Shown here: in pieces, positions 25,560 through 35,769 of the stretch
Numbering within the stretch: position 1 is the stretch's first letter
Layout: the number at the start of each line of letters is the position of its first letter
Origin: Actinomycetota bacterium
Lineage (GTDB): Bacteria; Actinomycetota; JAHEXW01; JAGVPG01
Assembly (NCBI GenBank): GCA_020052375.1
Contig: JAGVPG010000017.1
Span: 1-64,000, forward strand
DNA: 64,000 bases
Reading direction: 5' to 3'
Translations under genes and position numbers: made by a program
Notes under the pieces: generated by a model
Databases searched by the model: none
Seen by the model: only the letters and a program-made list of their open reading frames with translations
What the model was told of the DNA's origin: nothing

Positions 25560-26585
25560 TTATCGACCTATCTCTACAATGACTTTTATACTGTCTTCCG
25601 CCCGCGCGACCATCTTAAAACCTTCTCCTATATCGTCGAGTGAAACACGGTGTGTGACCATATCATTCACGTCTATCCGCTTGGTATTGATCAGTTCCAG
25701 GGCTTCCTTAAGGTCATCATGAGCCGCTCCGTATGATGTCATCAGTGTGATCTCGTTCCGCCAGAAGTCGGTGACGGGTACCTTTATCGGCACGTTATCA
25801 TTTACCGGCGCAAAGAAGACGATCGTGCCTCCCCGGTCTATCGAGTCCAGAGCTTGATAGAAAGCGTTTAGCGCGCCCGTACAGACGATGACCTGGTCAC
25901 TCGACCTGTTATTATTGACCTGTTTCAGCCACTCCGTAGTGAAGTCTTCAGCTTTTATGACATCCGTTGCTCCGAAATCCTTTGCGGCCCGCATGCGGTA
26001 ATCGCTGAGATCCGTGGCGAATATACGCTCCACCCCGTTTGCATGTGCCAGCTTGATATGCAGAAGGCCTGATATCCCGCATCCGAGGACAAGCAAAGAT
26101 CCGCTCTTGTGTGTATCCGCCAGCCTCTGGGCTCTGACTATGCATCCCAGGGGTTCTATAAATGTGCCTTCTTCATAGGTGACGCTACCTGGAAGCCGCA
26201 AGACGCCTTTTTCAACATTGGCTTTTGGGATACGTACATACTCGGAGAAACCACCCGGATAGTAGTTCGTCGTGTGAAGCGTCTCGCATGCCGTATGATG
26301 ACCGCCGGCACAGTAGTGACAGGTATTGCATGAGATATGGTGCGAAACAAATACTCTCTCACCGGTCTGGTATTCTTTGACCCGGCTACCTATCTTTACG
26401 ATGTCACCGGCTATCTCGTGTCCCAGCACCAGAGGGGCTTTGTGTTTCCGGTACCATTCCATGACGTCGCTTCCGCAGATACCACTCGCTTTTACCTTGA
26501 CGAGCAGCTCATCCTCGCCGATCTCCGGTACCGGCTGTTCTTCGACGCGGACATCGTCGTTGCTATAGTAGACCGCTACGCGCAT
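25560..26585 (-). CDS. zinc-dependent alcohol dehydrogenase (MDR family)
   Basis: This 341-residue medium-chain dehydrogenase has the catalytic zinc site (CGSDVMEWY, GHEIAGDI), the structural zinc site with four cysteines (CNTCHYCAGGHHTAC) and a Rossmann fold (VLGCGISGLLHIKLA). It is of the sorbitol/threonine dehydrogenase type, acting on a polyol or alcohol with NAD(P). The substrate is unknown. Between an aldolase and mtnA, it could reduce the aldehyde released by aldol cleavage of a (methylthio)ribulose phosphate, as Adh2 does in the known DHAP shunt; this is inference. The gene is spaced 2 bp from mtnA and 11 bp from the aldolase. Confidence 0.88.
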   Translation of the reverse strand: MRVAVYYSNDDVRVEEQPVPEIGEDELLVKVKASGICGSDVMEWYRKHKAPLVLGHEIAGDIVKIGSRVKEYQTGERVFVSHHISCNTCHYCAGGHHTACETLHTTNYYPGGFSEYVRIPKANVEKGVLRLPGSVTYEEGTFIEPLGCIVRAQRLADTHKSGSLLVLGCGISGLLHIKLAHANGVERIFATDLSDYRMRAAKDFGATDVIKAEDFTTEWLKQVNNNRSSDQVIVCTGALNAFYQALDSIDRGGTIVFFAPVNDNVPIKVPVTDFWRNEITLMTSYGAAHDDLKEALELINTKRIDVNDMVTHRVSLDDIGEGFKMVARAEDSIKVIVEIGR

Positions 26586-26596
26586 CTGATCGACCG

Positions 26597-27400
26597 TTAC
26601 TTTTTCTCGCTACTTTTTTGCTTCTTTGCTTCCTGTAACATCTTATAAGCTTCAGCAACCGGGACATTATGATGGACGACCGCCCCGACTGCCTGGATCA
26701 TGTTCACAGGATCGTCCGACTGAAATATATTGCGGCCCATATCAACGCCGACTGCTCCGTCTTTGATCGCGTCGGAGGTAAGCTCGAGCGCCTTCTTCTC
26801 TGGAAGCTTCTTCCCGCCGGCGACCACTATGGGAACCGGACAAGAACCGACAACCTCTTCAAAGCCCTCACAATGGTATGTCTTTACCATATGCGCTCCT
26901 AGTTCCGCCGCTATGCGGCAACATAAAGCCAGATACCGGGCATCCCGTTTCATATCCCTGCCGACAGCGGTCACAGCCAGGACCGGTACGCTGTAACGCT
27001 CCGCCTCGTTGACAAGACTCGAGAGATTCATCAATGTCTGGTGTTCGTATGGCGAACCGACATATATGGACATGGCGACAGCCGCCGCGTTAAGCCGTAA
27101 AGCATCTTCAATAGACGTTGTGATGCCTTCATTCGACAGTTCCTCTCCGATGATGCTGTTCCCCCCGGATACTCTCAGGACTACCGGCGGTGAACCGTAA
27201 GGGCTGATCGATGTCCTTAATATGCCCCTGGTCGCCATCAACGCGTCAGCGTATGGAGCAATCGGGCCGATCGTCTTTGAGGGGACTTCCAGGCCTGTCG
27301 TCGGACCGAGAAAATACCCATGGTCGATCGCCAGCATGACAGTCTTTCCCGTTTCAGGCCTTATTATCCTGCTTAATCTATTGAACAACCCCCACGACAT
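26597..27400 (-). CDS. class I aldolase of the DeoC/LsrF/FbaB type
   Basis: The protein is a Schiff-base barrel aldolase of about 267 residues. AIDHGYFLGP (D26), the lysine in HMVKTYHCEGF (K173, the expected Schiff base) and VVAGGKKLP (phosphate region) match the family of LsrF and archaeal fructose-bisphosphate or ADH-synthase aldolases that handle dihydroxyacetone-phosphate-like substrates. ATG at 27400 is preceded by GGAGAGG at 6 bases and is preferred to the upstream ATG at 27424, which lies in a repeat array. The C-terminal tail (KKQKSSEKK) is lysine-rich and comes from degenerate heptamers near 26601-26635. Position between ahcY and mtnA suggests a SAM-salvage aldol cleavage. Confidence 0.85.
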   Translation of the reverse strand: MSWGLFNRLSRIIRPETGKTVMLAIDHGYFLGPTTGLEVPSKTIGPIAPYADALMATRGILRTSISPYGSPPVVLRVSGGNSIIGEELSNEGITTSIEDALRLNAAAVAMSIYVGSPYEHQTLMNLSSLVNEAERYSVPVLAVTAVGRDMKRDARYLALCCRIAAELGAHMVKTYHCEGFEEVVGSCPVPIVVAGGKKLPEKKALELTSDAIKDGAVGVDMGRNIFQSDDPVNMIQAVGAVVHHNVPVAEAYKMLQEAKKQKSSEKK

Positions 27401-27410
27401 AACAACCTCT

Positions 27411-27438
27411 CCTTCAGCCTTCATCCTTCAGCCTTCTG
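27411..27438. repeat. heptamer tandem array between ahcY and the aldolase
   Basis: CCTTCAG, CCTTCAT, CCTTCAG, CCTTCTG: four near-identical seven-base units. The array fills most of the 44-bp gap between the two genes, leaving the ribosome site of the aldolase just outside it. Confidence 0.75.
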
Positions 27439-27444
27439 CTCTTT

Positions 27445-29800
<2,356 letters not shown>

Positions 29801-29842
29801 CCCCTTTTTTACTGATATTTTAGGAACGGAAAAGGCAGGTCT

Positions 29843-31150
29843 TTATTCTATCAAAAACGTCCCGCCGCTTGTAGTTTCAGGCTCCGGAATACGCCCCTTG
29901 CCTGCCACGGCAATAAAGTAGTATGCCGCCATCGAGGCCAGGAGCAGAAACATAACGGCTATCATCACGAGCGTGACTTCTTTTATCGATGAATGAAACC
30001 ACGAGATGAGAACGACTTGAAGGATCGCCAGCACGACCAGAAGAGGGACGAACCGTGTCTGATGGATGGCAAGATAGTAGTTTATGAGCGCGCTGGACAG
30101 AGCAAGAAAAAGCATCGCTACTCCGAAGATCCCTATATAGGGAGCCATGGGCGCGTATTTCTGCCCGAACAATATATGAATAATCAAAGATGGCGCGACA
30201 AAATAAGCGACCACTATGACTCCAGAGACAAGCGAGACGAGACTTAACGTATAAAGAAGGTAATGGCTGTGTTCCTGGTCCTTGGTATGCAGGCTTGTGA
30301 CGATCGGGAACATGACGCTGACAATAGCCATCGACGCGAACACGACTATCTTGCCGAGTATGGACAATCCGGAATAGTATCCCGCATTGGTCGCCGAAAG
30401 AAAATGTTTGACCAGTATGACGTCGACACTAAAGTAAGAACTCAGGCATAATAACGCCAGAAATACTGAAAACGAATACTTCAGGATGTTCTTTAAGTGC
30501 ACCTCTTGGGTACCGCTCTTCCTTAAGAGACTACTGACCGGAAAGAAACTCAACCCGTAACAGACGAACATGGCCAGGACTATCCCGGCTATCGCGCCGC
30601 TGACCTGGTAGCCGAGATAGACGAGCAACAGGCCGACGACGAGTTTCAAGATGGCTTCCAGCGAATAGTTTATAGACAACTGGCCGAATGATTCCAGACC
30701 TTGCATGATGCCCCGGTTTATAGGGATTATATACGCTACCGGGATAACCAGGCTCAGCATGATAACCGGCGTCACTGTGGGAATGTTTAAGAATCTACTT
30801 ATCCATGGGCTGGCGGCGGCAAATATGACGAACAATACCAATCCTGTGACTCCGAGCCACTTCGTGGAATCCTTGTACAGCCCGTTTACTTTTGCCAGGT
30901 TCCCTTCGGCCTGATATTCTGCGCTGTATTTCATGACCGCGGTCAATACTGTTACCGTCGGTACGGTCAGAAAATAAAAGACGGATATAAGCGAAGCGAG
31001 CACACCGTAATCTACGGGCCCTAGGAAACGTCCCATCAACAGATGGAACAGATAGTTGGACATGTTGGCGGCCATCATGCCGACCCAGAGTATGGCGCTG
31101 TTCTTGATAAGCGGACTTTGCGCGAGCTTTTTTATCAGGCTGACCAGCAA
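29843..31150 (-). CDS. polysaccharide flippase (Wzx/MATE-like)
   Basis: This 435-residue membrane protein has about twelve helices and the MVF/oligosaccharide flippase layout, starting with a short cytoplasmic segment and then NSAILWVGMMAANMSNYLFHLLMGR. Proteins of this type carry lipid-linked glycans across the membrane. Helices and the Gly/Pro-rich turns (FLGPVDYGVLASL) fit the family. It begins 4 bp after the manB stop and is followed by the sugar isomerase, so the gene set links precursor supply to export. Confidence 0.88.
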   Translation of the reverse strand: MLVSLIKKLAQSPLIKNSAILWVGMMAANMSNYLFHLLMGRFLGPVDYGVLASLISVFYFLTVPTVTVLTAVMKYSAEYQAEGNLAKVNGLYKDSTKWLGVTGLVLFVIFAAASPWISRFLNIPTVTPVIMLSLVIPVAYIIPINRGIMQGLESFGQLSINYSLEAILKLVVGLLLVYLGYQVSGAIAGIVLAMFVCYGLSFFPVSSLLRKSGTQEVHLKNILKYSFSVFLALLCLSSYFSVDVILVKHFLSATNAGYYSGLSILGKIVVFASMAIVSVMFPIVTSLHTKDQEHSHYLLYTLSLVSLVSGVIVVAYFVAPSLIIHILFGQKYAPMAPYIGIFGVAMLFLALSSALINYYLAIHQTRFVPLLVVLAILQVVLISWFHSSIKEVTLVMIAVMFLLLASMAAYYFIAVAGKGRIPEPETTSGGTFLIE

Positions 31151-31154
31151 GACA

Positions 31155-32609
31155 CTAGTCCTTTACTTGCATGAGTTCTTCGATGATGCTTTTTCCTTCA
31201 TTTAAGAGCCTCTTTACCTCATCCATCGTGGCCGCTTCCGCGTAGATCCGGACGACCGCTTCCGTTCCGGAAGCCCTGATCATCAACCAGCTCCCGTCCT
31301 TGAAGCAAAACTTGAAACCATCGGTGGTCTTGAGCTCCCTCACACCGGCCGGACCTGGTATATCCAAAGCCGGTCTTTCCATATAGGACTTTAGCTCCTC
31401 GTTTATGTTCCTGCCGGTCTCCAGATCGATCCGATCATAACAGAACGCGCCTTTCTCGTCGTGGAGTTCTTTCAATAAACCGCTCAGTGTCTTTTTATGA
31501 TACGCGGTCATCTCGACCAGTAGTGATCCGATCAGCATGCCGTCTCTTTCCGGGATATGCCCTTTGATCCCGATACCGCCACTCTCTTCGCCCCCGATCA
31601 GCACATCCCCGTCAAGCATATGCTGACAGATGTACTTGAAACCGATAGGCGTCTCGAAAAGCTCCAGCCCCAGTTCCCCGGCTAAGAGATCGATCAGTGA
31701 CGTGGTCGATACCGTTTTTACGACTGTTCCCCGCCATCCTTTAACGTTCACAAGATATCTCAACAGTAAAGCGAAGATCTTATGAGAGCTTACGAATCCG
31801 CCTTTATCGTCGATCGCTCCGACGCGGTCCGCGTCACCGTCCAGCGCCAGCCCGATCGATGCCTTCTCACTTAAGACCGCTTCCCTTAATCCCCGGATAT
31901 GGGCGCCTATGGGTTCCGGGTTCAGTCCGCCGAAACAAGGATCCTGCGTGTTGTGGATCTCCTTTACATGACACCCGTTATCCCCGAGAATCGCACTTAA
32001 GTATCCCTGGCCCGCCCCGTACATGGGATCGACTACGACACTGACGTTTCCTTCCCTTATGGTCTTGAGATCCAGAAGATGCTCTATCCTTTTAAGATAG
32101 GGGGCTTTCGGATCGAACAGCCTGATGCTTCCGTTCTTCAAGGCCTGATCGAAGTCCACCCCACTGGGCTTTTTCCCTGCTTCGAAATTGGACTCCAGGC
32201 TCTGCTCGATCTTCCCCGTTATCGCGGGTGTGGCCGAACCCCCGTAAGGCGCTTTGAACTTCATACCGTTGTACCTCGGAGGATTGTGGCTGGCCGTAAT
32301 CATTATAGCGCCGTCGGCATTGTTGACTACGACTGCGTACGATACCGCCGGCGTAGGCGCAAAACTATCTGTCAGCAGTATTTTTATGCCATTGGCCGCA
32401 GCCACGCAAGCCGCTTCCCTGGCAAAACGGTCTGATAAGAACCGTGTGTCATACCCGACAATCAATAACGGTGAGTCGTGAGTCGTGAGTCGTGAGTCGC
32501 TGTTTTTTAGGTAGTCAGAAATCGCCTGCGCGACGATGCGGACGTTGTCGAAGGTGAAATCATCGGCTATGATCCCGCGCCAGCCGTCCGTCCCGAATGA
32601 TATATCCAT
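31155..32609 (-). CDS. manB: phosphomannomutase/phosphoglucomutase, with heptamer insertion
   Basis: The 484-residue alpha-D-phosphohexomutase converts mannose-6- to mannose-1-phosphate and/or the glucose forms. All four domains are present: ISFGTDGWRG at the start, the phosphoserine loop ITASHNPPRYNGMKFK, the metal loop ALDGDADRVGAID, the sugar loop GGEESGGIG and the C-terminal phosphate loop RASGTEAVVRIYAE. About residue 37-46 the sequence NSDSRLTTHDSPLL is encoded by a GTGAGTC heptamer array that enlarges or replaces the loop before strand GYDTRFL. A fragment of a second, about 95% identical copy lies at 52988-53445. Substrate preference between mannose and glucose is uncertain. Confidence 0.93.
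   Translation of the reverse strand: MDISFGTDGWRGIIADDFTFDNVRIVAQAISDYLKNSDSRLTTHDSPLLIVGYDTRFLSDRFAREAACVAAANGIKILLTDSFAPTPAVSYAVVVNNADGAIMITASHNPPRYNGMKFKAPYGGSATPAITGKIEQSLESNFEAGKKPSGVDFDQALKNGSIRLFDPKAPYLKRIEHLLDLKTIREGNVSVVVDPMYGAGQGYLSAILGDNGCHVKEIHNTQDPCFGGLNPEPIGAHIRGLREAVLSEKASIGLALDGDADRVGAIDDKGGFVSSHKIFALLLRYLVNVKGWRGTVVKTVSTTSLIDLLAGELGLELFETPIGFKYICQHMLDGDVLIGGEESGGIGIKGHIPERDGMLIGSLLVEMTAYHKKTLSGLLKELHDEKGAFCYDRIDLETGRNINEELKSYMERPALDIPGPAGVRELKTTDGFKFCFKDGSWLMIRASGTEAVVRIYAEAATMDEVKRLLNEGKSIIEELMQVKD
32471..32498. repeat. perfect 4x heptamer array within manB
   Basis: GTGAGTC is repeated four times without a change. It lies in frame in the manB coding sequence and gives SRLTTHDS on the minus strand. 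An identical array occupies the same place in the duplicated fragment (53292-53319), so it was there before the duplication. Confidence 0.9.
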
Positions 32610-32709
32610 GAAGTTATTCCATCCGCCTAGACCTAGTAAGGGTTCTCATTCAGGGCATATTATACCAGATTCAAACGACGTCCAACTATCGATCGTCGGT
32701 ATGTATCAG

Positions 32710-32738
32710 TTGCCTCCAAACGGGGCAGATGATATGAT
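32710..32738 (+). promoter_or_regulatory. probable sortase promoter (leaderless transcript)
   Basis: TTGCCT (32710-32715) and TATGAT (32733-32738) are 17 bases apart. The -10 element ends only 8 bases before the sortase ATG at 32747 and no ribosome binding site precedes that ATG, so the mRNA would begin at or next to the start codon. Leaderless mRNAs are common in actinobacteria. Confidence 0.55.
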
Positions 32739-32746
32739 TCTAGCTG

Positions 32747-33388
32747 ATGGCAAGCAATAATAACTTACGAAAAAAACTTGGTGTGCTCTTCATCTTGGTC
32801 GGAACGCTTATAGTTGCCTTTCCTTTTCTTACCAGCTTCTATGGCAACTATAGACAAGGTGTACTCCTTAAAACGCGAGAAAGAATGATGAAAGAGCATT
32901 TACAGCTACCACAACGGCCAAGCGGTTCAAATATGGACCATACGCCAATGGGTAGAAGGGGTCCTTTTCCTCCAACAAAGATCGTGATTCCTAAAATAGG
33001 AGTTGAACAGGTCGCCCAGGAAGGCATTACCATTAAGGTGCTCCAGGAAGGACCGGGACATTATCCAAAAACAGCCAATCCGGGAGTAATCGGTTGGTGT
33101 GCCATAGCCGGACATAGCATAACCTTCAGTTCCCCGTTCGACCGGATAGATGAACTGGCTAAAGGTGACCTGATAATCCTTGAGACTCTTGAAGCAAGGT
33201 TCGTTTACTCGGTCGCGACGAAAGAGGTGCAACCAAGTAATGCGACATTCCAGATGCCGCATACATATCAGTCCAGGGTGGCGTTGACAACCTGTACGCC
33301 CAAACTAACCTCTACTCACCGGCTAATTGTTCGCGGAGTCCTTTTGCCGTTCCCTCAAAGCCATTATTTATCTGAACCTGAACTTTGA
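32747..33388 (+). CDS. sortase (class D/E-like)
   Basis: Sortases cut an LPXTG-like signal and join the protein to the cell envelope. This 213-residue protein has an N-terminal membrane anchor (about residues 11-30), a linker, and the sortase barrel with the catalytic triad: H123 in IAGHS, C183 in LTTCTP and an Arg in HRLIVRG (R192 or R196). The TLXTC-type cysteine motif is clear. The convergent neighbour carries an LAYTG signal; LAXTG is the form recognised by actinobacterial class E sortases. The gene lies between the manB start and its presumed substrate. Class assignment is by motif and context only. Confidence 0.92.
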   Translation: MASNNNLRKKLGVLFILVGTLIVAFPFLTSFYGNYRQGVLLKTRERMMKEHLQLPQRPSGSNMDHTPMGRRGPFPPTKIVIPKIGVEQVAQEGITIKVLQEGPGHYPKTANPGVIGWCAIAGHSITFSSPFDRIDELAKGDLIILETLEARFVYSVATKEVQPSNATFQMPHTYQSRVALTTCTPKLTSTHRLIVRGVLLPFPQSHYLSEPEL

Positions 33389-33407
33389 CATTGATGGCAT
33401 AAATAGC

Positions 33408-33447
33408 AAAATGGGAGAGCCTAATATAACCACAACCCTCCCATTTT
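33408..33447. terminator. bidirectional terminator between sortase and substrate
   Basis: AAAATGGGAG (33408-33417) pairs perfectly with CTCCCATTTT (33438-33447), leaving a 20-base loop. Each side ends with a T run on its own strand. The hairpin lies between two convergent genes and can end both transcripts. Confidence 0.8.
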
Positions 33448-33482
33448 ATGATTGTAGAATTATATGATTACGTCCGTTTGTC

Positions 33483-33947
33483 TTAAGAAACCACTTGCTG
33501 ACGCTTCACAAAAGCCACACCGATAGCTATAAGGGCAGCACCAGCCATCAACCAGAACAGAATCTGCGCGCCGGTATAAGCTAAACCTGTCGTGCCAGCC
33601 CCCGTAACTGTGAATGTCGTTGTGACTTCTGTACCCGAACGATCCCCGAGACCTCTCAGCGTACAGTCACCAGTGTCTGAATTAGACGGGATCGCAAACG
33701 TGATACTTGCAGTCCCTATTTCGTTGGCAGTGGCAGAACCTACAAAGATCCTCTGCGAACAGAAATAGAAGTTGACGGTTTCTCCCTGGTCAAAACCTCC
33801 GGGGCTCCAGCTGACTGTCGTGCCTGTTCCTCCAGAGCTAGGACTCGGTGGCGACCCCGTGTAAGCAGCAAAAACAAACGGGCTGGTAACTAACATCAAT
33901 AGAACAGTAAGAACCGTGATAAAAAGTATCTTCTTAGACATGTTCAC
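33483..33947 (-). CDS. LAYTG-anchored surface protein, sortase substrate
   Basis: The 154-residue protein has a signal peptide (basic start, hydrophobic core, cut near A27-A28), a Ser/Gly/Thr/Pro-rich segment, a small beta-sandwich region with two cysteines (C63, C95) that may form a disulfide, and a C-terminal sorting signal: LAYTG at 122-126, a membrane helix and KR. A good ribosome site (AAGGAGGTGAAC) precedes the ATG. The adjacent convergent sortase very probably processes it. Its role on the surface is unknown; the middle resembles small immunoglobulin-like modules. One substrate with one dedicated sortase is a common arrangement. Confidence 0.85.
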   Translation of the reverse strand: MNMSKKILFITVLTVLLMLVTSPFVFAAYTGSPPSPSSGGTGTTVSWSPGGFDQGETVNFYFCSQRIFVGSATANEIGTASITFAIPSNSDTGDCTLRGLGDRSGTEVTTTFTVTGAGTTGLAYTGAQILFWLMAGAALIAIGVAFVKRQQVVS

Positions 33948-34068
33948 CTCCTTCTTTTTCTTAGTCTAATTTACGTCTTTCTGTTTGATCGTCAATCTTT
34001 ATGATTATCTGAACCACGCTTCCTAAAACATCACATTCAGTATAGTAATACCCTTCATACATGTCAAA

Positions 34069-35769
34069 TCATTTTCTTATTTTAAATAAAGTGAGTTTAG
34101 ATGTTTCAAAGACTTTAGTAAGTTTTTTCTCTCGGTATAGCCACCGGTACTTTCGCCAATCGTAATCCTTTGCCAATACTATATATGATACCCCGAGATC
34201 GATAAGACCTGCACCGATCGAACGACCATTACGACCCTTTGCCATCAATCCCTCGACTTCTTGAGAAGTCGGATCCGTCGAGGTCGTATACACCTTTTCA
34301 AGCTCCAGGTTATCTCCTGTGATGACTTGCCGCTCGAAGAACTGGTCAGCCGGATTGGCTACGACTCTATATACGTGATTAAATCTGAACGGCATGTAGA
34401 GATGCCAGGGTAAGAAGAGAGTTTTGCCCTCTGAGGGATCCCCTTTTATGATCTCATTCGCCTTATACCACGAATCAGGGTAATCGACGGATCTTATTTC
34501 TCCTCCCAATCCCCAGAACATCGGATAAGTATATATAACAACTGCGACAACAGCCAACAAAGCAACGGCTGTCGGAGATTGGCGCATTACTCCCGTTTTA
34601 TTCTTACCGTTTAAATACCGGCCGAGAGTGTCGATTCCGATGGCGCCAAGGTAACTATACGAAAACGCGACTAAGGCGACAAACTTTTGAGGCTCCCTAT
34701 ATCCTTTGAAGAAAGGTACATGGACGAACATCCACAGCCAGGCGTCTTTGATCGCCCAGGAAGCTGTGCCAACCGCCAGGGGAATAGCTATGACTGCTGT
34801 AAGCGCGAGGACAGTCGCGGGTGATCTTGTATCTTCATCTTTGATGGCGGATATAAGCCCGTAGACCACAAACGCAAGAATAACCAGAAACAAGAACGGC
34901 CAGACGGGAACGGTCTTTTTCAGATTGAACATCTGCGTATGCCAGAATCCATGCAGTCCCGCAACGCTGAATACGACTCCGTACTGGCCGTCAGGCCGCG
35001 TTTCGAAATCCTTGATATGGCGGACGTCTATCGACGTGATAGGAGATCGGCCGAAGATAAACGGTATCAGCCAAAAAGCACTTAATATCAAAAACAAAAG
35101 TAAAAGCGAGACCACTCCTTTGCCTAAACGCTTTAAATAGGCGTGGTCTCGCCGTTTAGTCCATCCAAACACTCCGATCCCCAAAATGAGTATTAATAGG
35201 ACAAAGAGGCTATGAATGCTGAAGATCGCAAGGATAGTCAACCACAGGCCGGCTTTGATCCCTTTTTTTAAATCAGGTTCCTTCAGCAACCGCAAGAATG
35301 CACTGACTACGAACGGGGTGATCGAATAACCTAGCAGAAGTCCTATGTGCCCGGCTTGAAGACGCGCAAAGACAAACGGATTTATCATATAAAGCGTTCC
35401 GGCAAAATATCTCGCTCCCCGGGATTTAACCGGAACCATGTTGTGCATTGACATACCTGATGTAAAAAGGATGCTGAACAGAACCAGTTTCTGGATGAAC
35501 CAGCTCGGAACGATCTTAGAAAGAGCATAAAGCAACTTGAACAGAGGCCATGAATTAAGGGCCGCATCTCCACTGATGAGAAACCTCGGATGAGGACCGA
35601 CTACATAATCGAGGAGAAAGACGTAACCCGGTTTAAGCAGGGGGCCAAGCACAAGAAGACTTAATGCTGCATAAAAAAAGATGTGGAGTCTAGGAATTAA
35701 AGCTTGTAGATTCTGTTCTCTGTTGCCTATTCTCTGTTGCTTTTTCTCCACCGTCTTACTGTTTTCCAT
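34069..35769 (-). CDS. multi-spanning membrane protein, GT-C/YfhO-like
   Basis: This 566-residue protein has about 11-12 predicted membrane helices and an extracytoplasmic C-terminal part of about 140 residues. The first loop contains a D-x-x-x-P-H-P segment (LDYVVGPHPRFL) and a GDAALNSWPLF motif, a layout shared with polyprenol-phosphate-dependent GT-C glycosyltransferases. Two other large proteins of this kind are in the window. The residues KQQRIGNREQN near the N-terminus are encoded by heptamer repeats. Its start overlaps the LytR_C gene end by 14 bp. Glycosyl transfer is inferred; YfhO-type proteins are the alternative. Confidence 0.72.
   Translation of the reverse strand: MENSKTVEKKQQRIGNREQNLQALIPRLHIFFYAALSLLVLGPLLKPGYVFLLDYVVGPHPRFLISGDAALNSWPLFKLLYALSKIVPSWFIQKLVLFSILFTSGMSMHNMVPVKSRGARYFAGTLYMINPFVFARLQAGHIGLLLGYSITPFVVSAFLRLLKEPDLKKGIKAGLWLTILAIFSIHSLFVLLILILGIGVFGWTKRRDHAYLKRLGKGVVSLLLLFLILSAFWLIPFIFGRSPITSIDVRHIKDFETRPDGQYGVVFSVAGLHGFWHTQMFNLKKTVPVWPFLFLVILAFVVYGLISAIKDEDTRSPATVLALTAVIAIPLAVGTASWAIKDAWLWMFVHVPFFKGYREPQKFVALVAFSYSYLGAIGIDTLGRYLNGKNKTGVMRQSPTAVALLAVVAVVIYTYPMFWGLGGEIRSVDYPDSWYKANEIIKGDPSEGKTLFLPWHLYMPFRFNHVYRVVANPADQFFERQVITGDNLELEKVYTTSTDPTSQEVEGLMAKGRNGRSIGAGLIDLGVSYIVLAKDYDWRKYRWLYREKKLTKVFETSKLTLFKIRK
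35711..35745. repeat. heptamer array at the 5' end of a GT-C-like gene
   Basis: Five seven-base units (TTCTGTT, CTCTGTT, GCCTATT, CTCTGTT, GCTTTTT) lie inside the coding sequence and encode a hydrophilic stretch of the cytoplasmic N-terminus. Confidence 0.65.

Noticed and set aside
33389..33482. Small gene between sortase and its substrate
   Set aside because: Only a bidirectional terminator hairpin is seen there.
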